Positions 1 through 11,159 are shown, counted from the first letter of the stretch. The stretch is DNA of 64,000 bases from Ciona intestinalis (GCF_000224145.3 NC_020175.2:2049581-2113580), one strand, 5' to 3'. Translations and numbers: made by a program. The notes: generated by a model not told the origin, from the sequence alone.

Positions 1-123
1 CTCCAAATTATGTTTAATTAGAAACATTTTTAACATTTCAATTCCCATTCTACAATACTGGTTAAAATCGTTACATTTCCCTGAACTATATTTCCATGGC
101 ATAATATTTTTTATTGTTTATAG

Positions 124-3100
124 GCCTGGTTCTAACGATGGCCAGCAGGAGATAGGAAATAACACGGAAAACCCGAATGGATTGGATGCAGCAACTGCAG
201 TAAGTACAATCCACATACATATATGAATAGAACTTTATATGGTTTACATTTAAATCTTTACCTGAATCTGTGCACTCAATCTAAAACTACAAGCATGGAC
301 AGGGTTTAATTACACAGCAGTTAATGCTGATTTCAATTAAATTTATGATACCAAACCTGAAAAAAATCAGTAATTTGGAAACTCACATAGCCAATTTTTT
401 GCATAGAGGTTTTTTGCACCATTCTTTCAGAAGCTGTTTCATTTTTGAAACTTTTGTACCTTAGCATGAGCTTTTTTATTATTACACAAATTTTCATTTT
501 CCGTTGTTGACAACAAATTATCTAATAGATGTTGCAGTTGGTCAACATTAGTTTTGTGCGGATTAGTAGTAAAATAAAAAAAAAAATTTTTATCACATCA
601 GCTGAATACTAAACTTTTTCCAACTGTTCCATGCTGGCACAGCTATGTTTAATCCAATTGTTTTTTTTTACTACTTTTAGGTTGAAGCACAAAGTACAAC
701 TGAAGACTCAGGTAAGCAATTACATCTCATGCTTTTATTTCAGCATTTTTTGCCAATTTACCCATTTTCGTTTGACCTTTATTCTATGTGGGTAAGGTTC
801 AATGGAAAGGCACCCAAAGAACATTTGGATTTAGGCCAGAGTTGTCCAATTACCGCAAGAACCACGATTCATTTCAAAAGTTTACAGTTCTATCTTTTTA
901 AATCTTTCTTTAAACCAAAAACTCCTTCAACATATTTTTTAACGTTTTTTATAGTTTGTATACTTTTAACATGTTTTTCAATTGTTTTTTTTTAAGTTTA
1001 TAGATTTTTTTAACATCTTTTATTTTTTTTTCTTCATTTTTAACTTAAAGGTGACCTTTCATACCTAAGAGGGTTACTAAGAAGTCAGGGCTTTTCCATT
1101 GCTGATGATTCTAAAGCTAAACAACTTTTCCAACATTTCTGTGACATTATGACATGGGGAATTCGGAAGGTTAACTTAACTTTAAATTAAAAAAAACTTG
1201 TTCTGACCTTTGTTAGATTTACTGCATGTAATTCACTGTTCAAAGCTCTCCAGTTGCCAGCTTAATAGCTAATACCAAAAGTTTTTTTTTTAAATTGTTA
1301 AAATAATGTTTCTTGTCTTTTTTTGCTGCAAACCAAATTCATTTTCTGTACTTGGTTATAAGAGCTAGTAATTGATAGAACATTAGATTTTATTTTAAAT
1401 TTAAAAGGATGTGGTGCCATTTTTGCATTTTATGATGTCAATCCTTATAGGGATAGCTAACAACCATTTTACAATACTCAGGTTATAGATTATTGCAAGG
1501 GTATACCACAGTTTGTCCAACTATCCATCGTAGATCAGATTGTTCTGCTGAGAGGGGGTTGTTTGGAGATGCTTGTACTGAGGTGATTTTACTTTAAATA
1601 CCATTAAATAAAAAGGAAAAAATAATCAAGAAGGTTAAAAACTATCAACTGGTAACTTTCAGCTAAAAGGTGTATAAAGCCACCATGCATACTGCACAAT
1701 AGGGTATTTGTTTAACAGTAAAGCACTCTGCCGAAAAAGAGGGCTTTAAATAGTTTTTGTTGCCTTAAACCGATTACGAAGTAATGTTGATGTTCAAAGG
1801 TCGTACTTTGCGTTTTCATGCAACGAGAACAAGTACATGTCCGACAAGTTTCAATACAAGCCAAGTGATTTTTTACAAGCTGGAGGCAACAAAGAGTTTG
1901 TTGAGAAATATAACAGTCTTCATATTCGAATGCGCAAAATGAAACTGCAGGTAAATGATTTTAGTAATTTATAAAACTCATGATCACTATGTTCAACCTG
2001 GGTTGCTTTTGGTTGTAAATCCTTGATAATTTCAGAATTCAGTGTTGCAAGAAACCATTTACCTTAAAAAGGCATTCTAATGAATAATGAAAACTTGTAT
2101 ATGAATCGAGATGCTTGGGTATTAACCTTTCTTTCACCTTTTGTGGCACCTCTACATCACACTTGAGCATTTCTATCAATATATTAATTTTGATTCTTTT
2201 TGGGTATGCCCCTAACATGGCATACCTTACACTGCTTATATGGTTCTTAAACTTGTTTGTATGCTTTACCCTTTTAACAAAGATACTTATCAGATTTACC
2301 CCCAATATTTAACGTGGCGCTCATTTACTAAAAAGCGAAAACAACTAATTACATCGGTCATATTTAATGCGACGAATGTGCTTGCTTTTTGGCAACCAGT
2401 TGTTCAATGTCTAGTAAAGTACTACGATTGGCACAGTTTTTCTGTTCCGACAACAAATGCGGATTTTGATTGGTGGCTCATTTACCCCCTAAATACGGAA
2501 AATGTACCCCTAGGGGTAAATTTACCCCAGTTTAAGAAACACCTCTTACAGAATTGTGAAACTTTTTTCTTTTAGGTTGAAGAGATTTGCCTTCTTCTCG
2601 CATTGGTTCTCTTCTCTCCTGACAGACCAGGATTAGAGGACCAGGCAAAGGTGGAACAAATGCAGGATTGTGTTGCAAATACATTACAAGCATATGAATA
2701 CACTCACAAACCACCAAACGAAGTAAAACAATGTTACTTTATGTACTTAAAATAAGCACTTCTAACTAAACCGTTTTCCTCCATAGTTCTTTCTAGTGTA
2801 ACCTCTTTTGTCTAAACTTAAAAGTACTTACATCGGTACAAATTTAATAAATACCTGCCAAATTCAAGCCTAAATCATAAGTTTCTATTCTTCCAACATA
2901 CCACACTGTACCGCATCATAAAGTAGAACAGAGAAAAAAAAACACAAATAATTATAAAGATTCTATTATTAAAGCATCAACCTTCCATAATCAAGTCTTC
3001 CTTTTTACAGGCTCGTACGATGTATTGTGAGCTGCTCCTCATTCTTCCTATCCTCCGTACCATCAACATGCTATTCGCTCAAAACATCATGTCCCTCAAG

Positions 3101-3169
3101 CAAACCAATGAAAAAGATATGAATCCTCTGATTTTGGAAGTCAACAACAGTGCAGATGATGAAGATTAA
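124..3169 (+). CDS. NR1I: NR1I (VDR/PXR-like) nuclear receptor, 3' part with ligand-binding domain
   Basis: Ligand-activated nuclear transcription factor. Exons: 124-199, 681-711, 1051-1161 (ends at the AAG before gttaac), 1482-1582, 1800-1950, 2576-2722, 3011-3169; all phases join and the frame ends in TAA at 3167-3169. The first two exons encode a low-complexity hinge. The rest is a ligand-binding domain: helix 3 region (VIDYCKGIPQF, then LSIVDQIVLLRGG, the co-regulator-binding signature), then ALVLFSPDRPGLED, which closely matches the VDR/PXR form of the helix 8-9 motif. The C-terminus NPLILEV corresponds to the AF-2 helix (VDR has PLVLEV). The order of motifs and the PDRPG-to-AF-2 spacing favour NR1I over LXR/FXR. 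The zinc-finger DNA-binding domain lies upstream of the window. The call to family level is firm; VDR versus PXR cannot be decided here, and ascidians have co-orthologues of both. Confidence 0.88.
2128..2218 (+). repeat. Dispersed repeat E (motif TCACATTTGAGCATTTCTAT)
   Basis: Intronic copy of a roughly 80-bp repeat whose core reads like GGTGGCACCT...CACACTTGAGCATTTCTATC...TTTTGATT...GGGTATGCCCC. Related copies occur at 4305-4376 (reverse), 6884-6945 (reverse), 7215-7305, 19650-19733 and 50848-50932. Confidence 0.6.
2239..2550. mobile_element. hAT-like non-autonomous element, copy 1
   Basis: Ends resemble TGGTTCTTAAACT and its inverse (AGTTTAAGAAA), and interior blocks (gctttacccttttaac; agatttaccccc) are shared, inverted, with the better preserved copy at 51916-52173. 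It lies in the NR1I intron before the exon at 2576. Exact ends are uncertain. Confidence 0.55.
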
Positions 3170-3184
3170 TTACGATGTCTATTG

Positions 3185-3377
3185 TATAGTAGGGTGGGGG
3201 AAGATGGGACACCTTTAACACATAATATCCAGATATCCTGATCGTGTTTTAAACAACTAACAACGGTCTATGAGACTCATGAGGACATAGTTTCATATTT
3301 CTTTGAATCTTCTTTGTTTACTACTAAATTGGACGAGAAAATAGAGTTAAAAAGTGTCCCATCTTCCCCCATCCTTC
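3185..3377 (+). mobile_element. MITE family A copy (TATAGTAGGGTGGGGGAAGA ends)
   Basis: About 190 bp with inverted ends: TATAGTAGGGTGGGGGAAGA then TGGGACAC on the left, GTGTCCCATCTTCCCCCA on the right. The interior carries CTGATCGTGTTTTAAACAA and TTCTTTGTTTACTAC, shared with the other copies. A TA target duplication suggests a Tc1/mariner-type origin. It sits just after the NR1I stop codon. Confidence 0.85.
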
Positions 3378-3867
3378 TGGATAAAAACACATTTTTTTAT
3401 CGAGTTTTTTTACAAAATCCTCTGGATAACAATTTTAAGACGTTAAATATTTTGTTTTATTTCAAAATCATGATTTAATTTTTGTATTATAGTTTCCAAT
3501 ATGTCATGAATTTTCTGTATATGCGATCATTCTGCCAAGCCATAGCGATTCTGCTTTAAGCCTTTCCAATTTTTCATATTTATATGTATATGTGTGTGTG
3601 TGTTTTTCTTTTGTGCTTTTATTCTTTTTGTTGAACTAGGTCAGGTTGCGTTTTAAGTCAACTAAATGCTGTAAATAGTTTTACAATATCGGTGCTCGCA
3701 GCTTACCTCATGTCTTCCGTTAATTATAGCAACGGTACGAATCGTTGTGTCGATGAGCTTTTCTGCAGCAATACCGCGTTCTTTTGCACCCGGCCCGCAA
3801 TTCTCGAGTTCCTGCTATTTCCTGTTCGGTTCCAACGTCGCACTTAACCTCACCTGTGCATATTACT

Positions 3868-3873
3868 AATAAA
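3868..3873 (+). terminator. Polyadenylation signal AATAAA, probably of the NR1I gene
   Basis: AATAAA lies about 700 bases after the NR1I stop codon, with no gene between. The implied 3' UTR would contain the MITE at 3185-3377. Confidence 0.45.
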
Positions 3874-4019
3874 ACAATTTCTGGCAGTACTATTGGTTTT
3901 TACTTTTGATAAACTTAATAGTTAATAAACTAAACGATCTTAATGAATATTTAACGAGAAAGATTTGAAGAAAACCGTTGCAGAAATCATTCGAATAAAT
4001 GTAAATTATTTACCTTGGA

Positions 4020-4250
4020 TGGGAAACGGCAGTCGTTATAACATAGGTGTTCTGCTTCATACACCCGTGTCTGCTTTGGCAGTTACCACATACGTAGCTT
4101 TGCGAGTATTCAGGTTTTAAACAATAACTCGTGTTTAAAACAGGGTCCCGTGTCGTAGAAACTGTCGTTACCGGTCTACCCTAGGCTAAATGAGCGTCAT
4201 CGTCTGGCTCACGGTATAGCACGCCTGCCTATAACCCGGGGGAATCGTTG
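4020..4250. repeat. SINE-like composite with tRNA-like head
   Basis: Positions about 4020-4080 are the inverse of a dispersed motif (tgtatgaagcagaacacc...ttataacgactg...). Positions 4193-4245 look like a tRNA-derived promoter: CTGGCTCACGGTATAGC followed by GCCTGCCTATAACCCGGGGG, with A-box and B-box features. It is not a full tRNA because no acceptor stem can be formed. Confidence 0.5.
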
Positions 4251-4304
4251 CAACCATTGTGGGCGTATGCCTCCTTAGGCAAGGCACCTAATGGGACCTA
4301 CCAA

Positions 4305-4376
4305 CGAAAAATTAGAATTTGTGTATTGATAGAAATGCTTAAATGTGATCTAAAGGTATACCACCAAAGTTTCAAA
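4305..4376 (-). repeat. Dispersed repeat E, reverse copy
   Basis: Inverse of the repeat E core: GATAGAAATGCTTAAATGTGATCTAAAGGTATACCACCAAAG in overlapping form, matching the copies at 2128 and 19650. Confidence 0.55.
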
Positions 4377-4436
4377 CCACAAAACAGTTTCTGTCCTTTT
4401 AACGGCAATTGTACCCAACTAAGTGGTTACTAATAG

Positions 4437-4561
4437 TACCCTTTTTGCATGGTCACTTTTATGCGCGTTAAGTACTCGCATATTTACTCGCAAACGCTTA
4501 TGACGTTATGCGTGTTAACTTTGTTTTTGCGAGTAAAAAAAGTGACCATGCAAAAAGGGTA
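4437..4561. mobile_element. 125-bp MITE with perfect 24-bp inverted repeats
   Basis: The left end TACCCTTTTTGCATGGTCAC plus TTTT is matched perfectly and inverted at 4538-4561. Flanks show a short TA/TAG duplication. The interior (cttatgacgttatgcgtgttaac) is shared with the related element around 20845-21150. Confidence 0.85.
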
Positions 4562-4626
4562 TAGGTGGTCTAAAATTGCCAACAATACAGAAAAACTATC
4601 ATTCACAAAGATAAATACGTGGAAAC

Positions 4627-4730
4627 TCGTAAGCTCGAACAAGGTGTATGAGACAGTACACCCGTGTTGTAACGAATGTCATTTCCAGTCACGCAAAGAT
4701 AATTCATTCATTTACATTTATTTATTACGA
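4627..4730 (+). repeat. SINE-like repeat D with CATT tail
   Basis: Contains the family motif TGTAACGAATGTCATTTCCAG followed by TCACGCAAAGATAA and an ATTCATTCATTTACATT tail. Related sequence at 14598-14705 has the same order with a (CATT)n tail. Confidence 0.5.
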
Positions 4731-6242
4731 TCCCTATATTTTTAAAACGATTATAAAAGGCTGGCCGTAAGGGGGCGACACTGATCTTAATAATACGTTG
4801 TTTTAAAATAATGACATCGCGTACTTATATAACCTGTAGAGTGTAGTCTGTTGGTCATGATGTACTATTGTTGTGGATAATTCTCTTCCTCGTACTGTTG
4901 CTTGTTATTTAATAAAAAAGTGCTTGAGAAAAAATAATTCTACTGTTATGTGCTGAGGGCAGTGGGTCCCTATTTACACGAATCATTTGACAGTAATCTT
5001 TCCTCACCCTACTATATTTCACAACGTGTTTAGTACAATCTGTGCATATCGTTTGGGGCACTAACTTTAATCTCAAGGTGCAGGAAATGAAATTGTGCTC
5101 TTCTATCTCGTACAAGTTGAACTGTGCTTAGTGCGCAACCTTTAATACACGTGACTTTACGTGTATAGACCTACGTCATTTTATAAGTACGCGTTTTTGC
5201 GTGTTCGTATTTTTACGGGTACACTATTCCAGATATAGCAACTCTACATGTTTTCATTCTAACGTGTGCACATTTCTCAGTGAGCCACAATCTTGTTTAC
5301 CCTAATTAACAGAACTTGAAACTAGTAATAACGACCCGATAAAAAACCTTGATCGATTTTCATTTTACTTCAAAAAAATATTGCGGGTATTTTAATAGTG
5401 ATGTTTTGCTTCCTGAGCATTTGCTGGCGTTTTGTTAGAATCGTTAGGATGAATTAGATACTGGTAATTGTGACGGAACAAATGGAATCTTGTTTGATAC
5501 AAAAGTCACCAATCCCGCCCAGTTTGCCGAACGTTGATTAAAAACACGGCATAAAGATCATATATCACGAACCCTTCAGTTTAAGATGAAAAGAATTGTG
5601 CTTAAACATTGGAAGCTTTTGTTCTTTTGTGGTCTGTTGGGTCCCGGGGAGTCGGGGCTGGTATTTTGGTAACAGATACTTGCCTGCCCTCGCGTTTTGT
5701 AGCTCGTGTTTTGGATACTTGTCTTGTCTGGTTACTAAACACAAGAAAGTCGGTTTGAAACGCGCTCGAGCTTACTGTCAATTAAGAATCCGATAGCCCA
5801 ATTATCCGATAATTAATTCGCAAGCGGGGTAAGTTCAGCCGAAACAATAGTCAAGTTGTGTATTTGATGTACGTAAATTAGATATTAAAATTTATCAAAG
5901 CATTTATGTTTATTTCTTCATATTTGGAGGGAGATTTATTCCAGTAAATCCTTTCATCGGTTACGAATATTTGAAATTTCGACCTATCCTTTTTTTCGTT
6001 ATGTTTGCGAAGTGGAAAAGGGGAAAGCTAATATGCTGCTGATATACCAAAGCTTCTTCGGTTAAATTGAATAAATACCGCTTGCCGAGGACTTATAAAC
6101 TTTCGACCAAAAACTTTTATTACATTTTATTACAACTGCTTCATTACAAAAAGGATGATATTTTAATTACATTTATTTTTTCTATGACGTAAAGTTTAAA
6201 AACAGTTATAAATTACTGCTGAAAGTCAGAAGACAAGCAAAT

Positions 6243-8195
6243 ATGAATGGTATCATTAATTACCCGACCACAGAGAAAGGAGCCAGAAAACCAAAATGTG
6301 CCAGATGTCGAAACCATGGGATGATATCCTGGTTAAAGGGGCACAAGCGACATTGCCCGTACAGAGATTGCGCATGCGCGAAATGCAATCTTATAGCAGA
6401 GCGACAGAAAGTCATGGCGGCTCAGGTACGATTTGTTATTTATTTACAAAGCAAATCCATAGCAAAATTATACGATTGTTTGGGGAAAGTTTAACCAGCT
6501 TACATTTGTATTTTACTTAACGAACGGCATTTAAAAATATTCTTGACATTTTTTTGGAAAAAAAATCCAGAATTTTAAAGTTTTATTTGTTTTTTTTGTT
6601 TCGTCATTATAAAACTTACATTTTAGGTCGCCTTGAAGAGACAGCAAGCAGCCGAGGACGCAATTGCTCTTGGTCTACGAGCGGTTAACGTTCCGACATC
6701 CTTACCGGGAAGTTATCTTCCTGCTGGACCTGTTTTCCCCACACACGAAGCTACAAACGTTGGAGATGAAAAAAGTAAAATGGTTGTTTAAATATTGTTC
6801 AGATTGCGTATTTATTTTCACTGTTTGACCTTAAATGTTAAGCAGAATGGAGATAATTAAACATCTTAAAGGGGTAAACAAAAGAAAACTTGTATACGGA
6901 TAGAGATGCTCAAATCTGATTTATCTCTCAAATTATCACAAAAGTATAAATAAATAAACAGGTTTTGAAAAAAACGCGTTAAAAACACCCTGCGGTAAAA
7001 AGAAATCGGCCGTGCGAAAAGGCATGGAATTTACGATGAGAAATATTACAACAATATAAAGTCTATATTTTACTAATTTTAATACATTCAAAAAGGAAAA
7101 GCACTGAGTCACACCTTTTCTTATTGAAAATCGCATGTATTGTTTTACGGTCGAATTTGTTTTTTACTATAGCGGTTGAATTTGCGTTTTTTTTGTCTCC
7201 TGTCTTTTTCATTGTTTAAAACTTTGGTGGTAACTTTGAATCACATTTGCGCATTTCTATTCATATACACACATTTTGATTTTTCATTGGTATGTACTTT
7301 TAACTTGTTTTACTGGCCCGCGTGTCTTTTTGATTATATTTTGATTGACTTAATAAAACTAAATGGCGCTGACTGGTGTTCTATATACCCCAAGCGAGAA
7401 TATGTATGATTTAGTTTAAACTTTGCTGGAATGTTATATCGTGCTATACAATTCCCAAACGTTTTTTAATCGTTTTATATAAATGTATATATTTCAATAG
7501 ATTCCACTGGTAGAAGCGATGACGAAGAAGTCGCTATCGACTCTTCGGTAAACGAAAGAGAAGACGAGAACGCTGTGGTGTCGTCAGAAGCCAGCATTAA
7601 CATCGCACACGCCATGGCATCTTCGTTCCGACCTGGAAAACTAAGCCACCTTGAGATTCTGACTCGACTGTTTCCGCAACAGAAACGATCAGTATTGGAG
7701 CTTGTACTACAAGGTTGTAACGGCGATACAGTAAAGGCGATCGAACATTTTCTGTCGGTGAACGAACCAGCTACCGCGAGTCCACCATCCAAAACCCCTT
7801 CCCCTCCACCAGATTCGCGAAAACGAAAACTATCCACCCCAAACTCTGAGTTCAAACGACATGCCCCGAATGAACGGCTACCAGTATGGAAATCCGACCA
7901 ATCAGCATTCAGCTCCCTTGAAGCAAAAAAATCCCCTAACCTCGCACTGAACTCTCCTTTATCGAGAACGGTTGTGGGAAACCCCCCTAACCCCATGAAT
8001 TTGGCTTCGTCCATTTTTAATTCCTCCATTTTCCCGAATCTTTCTGCCGAAACATTGTTCCGAGGCTTCCCTCCTAACCCCACTTTTCCATTGGGTCAAA
8101 ATTTTAGCGGTGGGGTAACCCCAAACCCATTTTACTTTCCGTTTTACCCACTAAACACCAAATTATCGCCATCCATTGGAAGCCCAACTACGTGA
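6243..8195 (+). CDS. DMRTA: DMRT transcription factor with DM and DMA domains (DMRTA-like)
   Basis: Nuclear zinc-binding transcription factor of the Doublesex/Mab-3 family. Exons 6243-6425, 6627-6774 and 7501-8195 join in phase to give 341 residues, complete from ATG to TGA (8193-8195). The DM domain is at residues about 16-75: Cys19, Cys22, His25, His34, Cys38, Cys43, Cys45 and Cys48 are all present, and an intron falls after VMAAQ before [12 protein letters not shown] domain is at about 158-196 ([20 protein letters not shown] then QGC), which marks the DMRTA/DMRT3 branch (DMRT3/4/5). An acidic linker and a Pro/Asn-rich tail flank it. In ascidians a DMRT gene patterns the anterior neural plate; whether this is that orthologue is inference. 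Confidence 0.93.
6884..6945 (-). repeat. Dispersed repeat E, degraded reverse copy
   Basis: Inside DMRT intron 2: ACTTGTATACGGATAGAGATG then CTCAAATCTGAT matches the inverse repeat E core. A forward copy lies downstream at about 7215-7305, so the pair could form an inverted repeat. Confidence 0.45.
7215..7305 (+). repeat. Dispersed repeat E, forward copy
   Basis: DMRT intron 2: ACTTTGGTGGTAACTTTGAA then TCACATTTGCGCATTTCTAT, TTTTGATTTTTCATTGGTAT. Same order as at 19650 and 50848. Confidence 0.55.
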
Positions 8196-8339
8196 CTGCA
8201 TGTCCCCATAGAGGTAAAACCTAAAAGTTGTAAACAACACCACGACTTACGATGACGTTTGTGTTTGTGGGCAACCACGACTTACGGTGACGTTTGTGTT
8301 TCATAAATTCAAATTACAATGTAGTTCGCTGATGATGAC

Positions 8340-8365
8340 AATAAAATATCATGGTGTAATTTATT
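8340..8365. terminator. Bidirectional polyadenylation site between DMRT and the 130-codon gene
   Basis: AATAAA at 8340-8345 on the + strand serves DMRT (145 bases after its stop). TTTATT at 8360-8365 is AATAAA on the - strand, 45 bases after the stop of the convergent gene. The signals are only 14 bases apart and face each other, so the two 3' UTRs should overlap. Confidence 0.65.
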
Positions 8366-8409
8366 TAATTTTCAAATCGAGTAAAATATACCTATGCTGA
8401 TTTTCTGAC

Positions 8410-8802
8410 TCATTCTAGTTCTTTGATCTTGTCAAATATTTTCGCGGGAACGAATGACAACCACACCATTATTCGCTTTCCAGGCGTTACTTTCTCCCCA
8501 CGGAAACAACCAAAAATATCAATTTGGCTCGAAAGATTGTATAATTTATAGCCGGTTAAGAAACAAACTGTCGTCGACGTGCATTCGACCTCTTTAGCTC
8601 GTCGAGCTTCCTTTGTAAGGCTTGTTGGGTTCCCGGCGTTTTGTTTGAGCAAGTCGCAGAGATCTTTTGTAAAAGCTTTGATGGATGGAGAGCTTGTAAC
8701 GAGTTTGCAGGTGTCTCTATTCACTAGCGAGTCGATCAAATATTGAGAGAAATTAAGCGAAAAGCCAGCGCGGCTGGAGTCACATTTTAATAACTTTTGC
8801 AT
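8410..8802 (-). CDS. Single-exon orphan protein, 130 residues
   Basis: Open frame from ATG (8802-8800) to a stop at the low end, with a - strand AATAAA at 8365-8360, so it has the marks of a real intronless gene. I do not recognise the family. The product is mixed-charge, with no signal peptide or membrane segment. The N-terminal half is probably helical (SIKAFTKDLCDLLKQ); the C-terminal half looks like beta strands (CFLTGYKLYNL; GKRIMVWLSFV) and ends FDKIKELE. Residues DTCKLVTSSPSIKAFTK carry no known catalytic motif. It is convergent with DMRT, and its upstream side abuts a MITE (8828-8952), leaving about 25 bases for a private promoter. A retro-copied gene is another explanation. Confidence 0.55.
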   Translation of the reverse strand: MQKLLKCDSSRAGFSLNFSQYLIDSLVNRDTCKLVTSSPSIKAFTKDLCDLLKQNAGNPTSLTKEARRAKEVECTSTTVCFLTGYKLYNLSSQIDIFGCFRGEKVTPGKRIMVWLSFVPAKIFDKIKELE

Positions 8803-8827
8803 CGCTTATTTATAAAATATAATAAAG

Positions 8828-8952
8828 TATAGTAAGGTGGGGAAACACGGGACACATTTAGCACATAATAAACAAATATCCTTATCGTGTTTTTTTACAA
8901 TTAACAACGGTCTCTGCGGTTGCGGTGTTCCATCTTCCCCCACCCTTATATA
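8828..8952 (+). mobile_element. MITE family A copy, internally deleted
   Basis: Left end TATAGTAAGGTGGGG and right end TCTTCCCCCACCCTTATA, with core TATCGTGTTTTTTTACAATT and AACAACGGTCT. The second half of the interior is missing (126 bp instead of about 190). Confidence 0.8.
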
Positions 8953-9049
8953 TTGGACTTTCTTCGTGACTCTTCTTCATTTTGCAAAGCCATTTTTGTT
9001 GTATTGATCATGTGAAAATCTGTTCAAAACACAAGCAACAAAGCGATGA

Positions 9050-10420
9050 TTGTTTATGTAACAAAAAGTGTCCTGTTTCAAATCGGCAATGTCCTTTAGC
9101 GGGGTTAGGCGACCGCGGCACAAAGTGAAACTTCATCTAATGTATCGGATGGAGTGCGTCTACCATTATGTATCCAAAGATGCCAGCGTAATGTTACACC
9201 CCCTTGTAGTCCCAGGTCGTTTGGAAAGACGAGAATCCAATTTTCCAAACGATAATTTAAATTCTCGGTATGAAAGTAGGTGTCGAGGAACAATGATTTG
9301 ATTTAGAGTGCTATAGCAGGTTACTCACATCAACATAATTAATTCCATGTAATTTAAAAAGATAAATTAACATATATACTATTTTTGGTTAAACACCTTA
9401 AATAAAAGAAATAATAAAAAAACAACTTTTTGTAGTGATTTTAGTTTGTTTGTTAATACGTCGGAAATATTTGTTATAACAACTTTAAAACTTTCGCGTG
9501 GTAGCAGAAAAGTTCACGGGGCAACAAAATAAATCGATTGCATAATTAGTTTAAATCTTAGATTTGTTGCGAAAGTTTCTCGAGCCCCCTGAAGTGCTGG
9601 TGGAGGGCGCAGCCACCCGGGAAAGATACACGTCGAAAGTTTTCAGCTAATTTCGCCGCCTTACAAGTCGCTTTGTTCTTCAGCGCCTTTGTTTGCACTG
9701 GTCGCATCCTCTTTAACATGAGCACCATCATGCTACTTGAACACGGTGCCCGAGCGTCAATTAACCGGAATATTGAAACATCAAAGTTAAATATTCGGCA
9801 ACACTGTGGAACCACTGGTTATTTCGCTAATGTGCGAAGTGATAAAATCCACAAATATGAGCAAACAACAGGTATCGAGGACGGGATAATGAATTGGGGA
9901 AGGAAATGAAGCAAGATTCGGACACGTTTACACTAGCAGGACGAATAACCGCCGAACAAAACCGCTCGCTCGAAGACAATTAAATGTTGTAAACAAAAAC
10001 TGGTTTCCAACGACTGTGAAGACGATTTTATCTGTGAGTGTCGGTGCAATAACGCGATAACGCCCAGCGACGAAAAGATATATCGACGACGGGGACAATT
10101 ACTGGGGTTTGGCAAATACCGAACAATAGACGATCCGTCTTGGGAGTCCGTCATTGCAACTATAGGATCCATTCCTTGGCAAACAGTGCGATTAATTGTT
10201 AAACTATCTCCACCCGCACGCGGTCGGTGCCTTTCATGTTCGGCCCGACGAAAATATCGTTGTGAATGGAAATCATTATTGTCACGTCACTGATCCCTCT
10301 GTGACGGTTGAAACATGATGAAGAATACATTGAGCAAACACCGACAGTTTGCGGTTTATCGTCAGCTTAAAGCTGGGCAAATTTGGACTCAATGCTACCA
10401 CCGTGCGGTTGAATAAATTA
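9050..10420. other. GC-richer block with unrecognised open frames on both strands
   Basis: Three GC-richer patches (about 9090-9280, 9560-9910, 9950-10400) contrast with AT-rich surroundings. The + strand is open from about 9960 to 10311 with a Cys-rich product (ICECRCNNAITPSDEKIY, later CLSCSARRKYRCEW). The - strand is open from about 10290 down to 9933 (TVCQGMDPIVAMTDSQDG), and a short - frame near 10370-10195 contains IHNDIFVGPNMKGTDRV. No domain was recognised and no convincing splice chain was found, so strand and gene status are undecided. It could be a fast-evolving gene, a pseudogene or a regulatory block. An AATAAA lies at about 10412-10417 (+). Confidence 0.3.
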
Positions 10421-10537
10421 CTACTTCTAAATAACCTACTACTTCTTGAAACGACAAACTGTTGATATTCTTGTTTATTAAAATTAGAACAATAGAAAAA
10501 CGGTACTTTCGTATGGTGTCTCCTATAGATATTCTAA

Positions 10538-10715
10538 TATAGTAGGGTTGGGGAATACGGAACATATTTTTATCCCGTTTTTCAACGTACACACTGGTTT
10601 AAAGCCTAGTTATTCTTGGTTCGTTCCTGATCGAGTTTTTAACAATAAAACGCTCTTTACAGTCCGGAGGCTACGGTCGTAATTCCCTAAATATTCTTTG
10701 TTTAGTCTACTGCCA
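10538..10715 (+). mobile_element. MITE family A copy, strongly degraded
   Basis: Left end TATAGTAGGGTTGGGGAATA is clear. The interior keeps only scattered matches (ATTCTTTGTTTAGTCTACTG near 10690) and the right end is lost. A better copy starts at 10726. Confidence 0.45.
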
Positions 10716-10725
10716 AGTTAGTAAT

Positions 10726-10902
10726 ACAGTATGGTGGGGAAAGATGGGGCACTTTTACCACATAATATCCAATTATCCTGATCGTGTTTTAAACAATTAA
10801 TAACGTGTTTGGGGGTTGTGGAGATGAATGTTTTTGCTTACTACCAAATTGGACGAGAAAATAGAATGAACAGGTGTCCCGTCTTTCCTCACCCTACTAT
10901 AT
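10726..10902 (+). mobile_element. MITE family A copy
   Basis: Ends ACAGTATGGTGGGGAAAGAT and TCACCCTACTATA; interior TGATCGTGTTTTAAACAATT and CTTACTACCAAATTGGACGA match the family. Confidence 0.8.
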
Positions 10903-11159
10903 CATAAACCTAAGCTGTCTAAGTCTATGGTAATATCTCGCAAGTTTATTCAGTTTGTAAGTAGTCATACATTTTTTTGTCTAAGAGTTAATCTTTTTCT
11001 ATTTTTTCTTGGCCATGATCTTTTCTACCTGAATTCTTAATCTCAGTTATATAAACCATAGTTTATAAAAACCTATTCAACATGTAATCAATAATTACAA
11101 AGCGGGAAGTAAATTTCAATGCGTTCGGTAGTAACTCAGTAACATACATGTGTACATAT

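Larger units (their letters stand above)
3378..6242. other. Intergenic region between NR1I and DMRT
   Basis: No open frame here looks like a gene. It holds SINE-like pieces (4020-4250, 4627-4730), repeat E (4305-4376), a perfect-ended MITE (4437-4561) and a lone family-A end (about 4998-5023). About 5030-6240 shows no repeat I recognise and would hold any DMRT promoter and enhancers. A TTATAAAT lies at about 6205-6212, some 30 bases before the DMRT start codon, and could be its TATA box. Confidence 0.6.

Noticed and set aside
4193..4250. tRNA gene
   Set aside because: A-box-like and B-box-like sequence is visible, but no acceptor or anticodon stems pair properly; it fits a SINE head better.
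7475..8083. 202-codon - strand open frame opposite DMRT exon 3
   Set aside because: It is antisense to the conserved DMA-domain exon; the + strand reading carries the recognised domain and correct splice joins.
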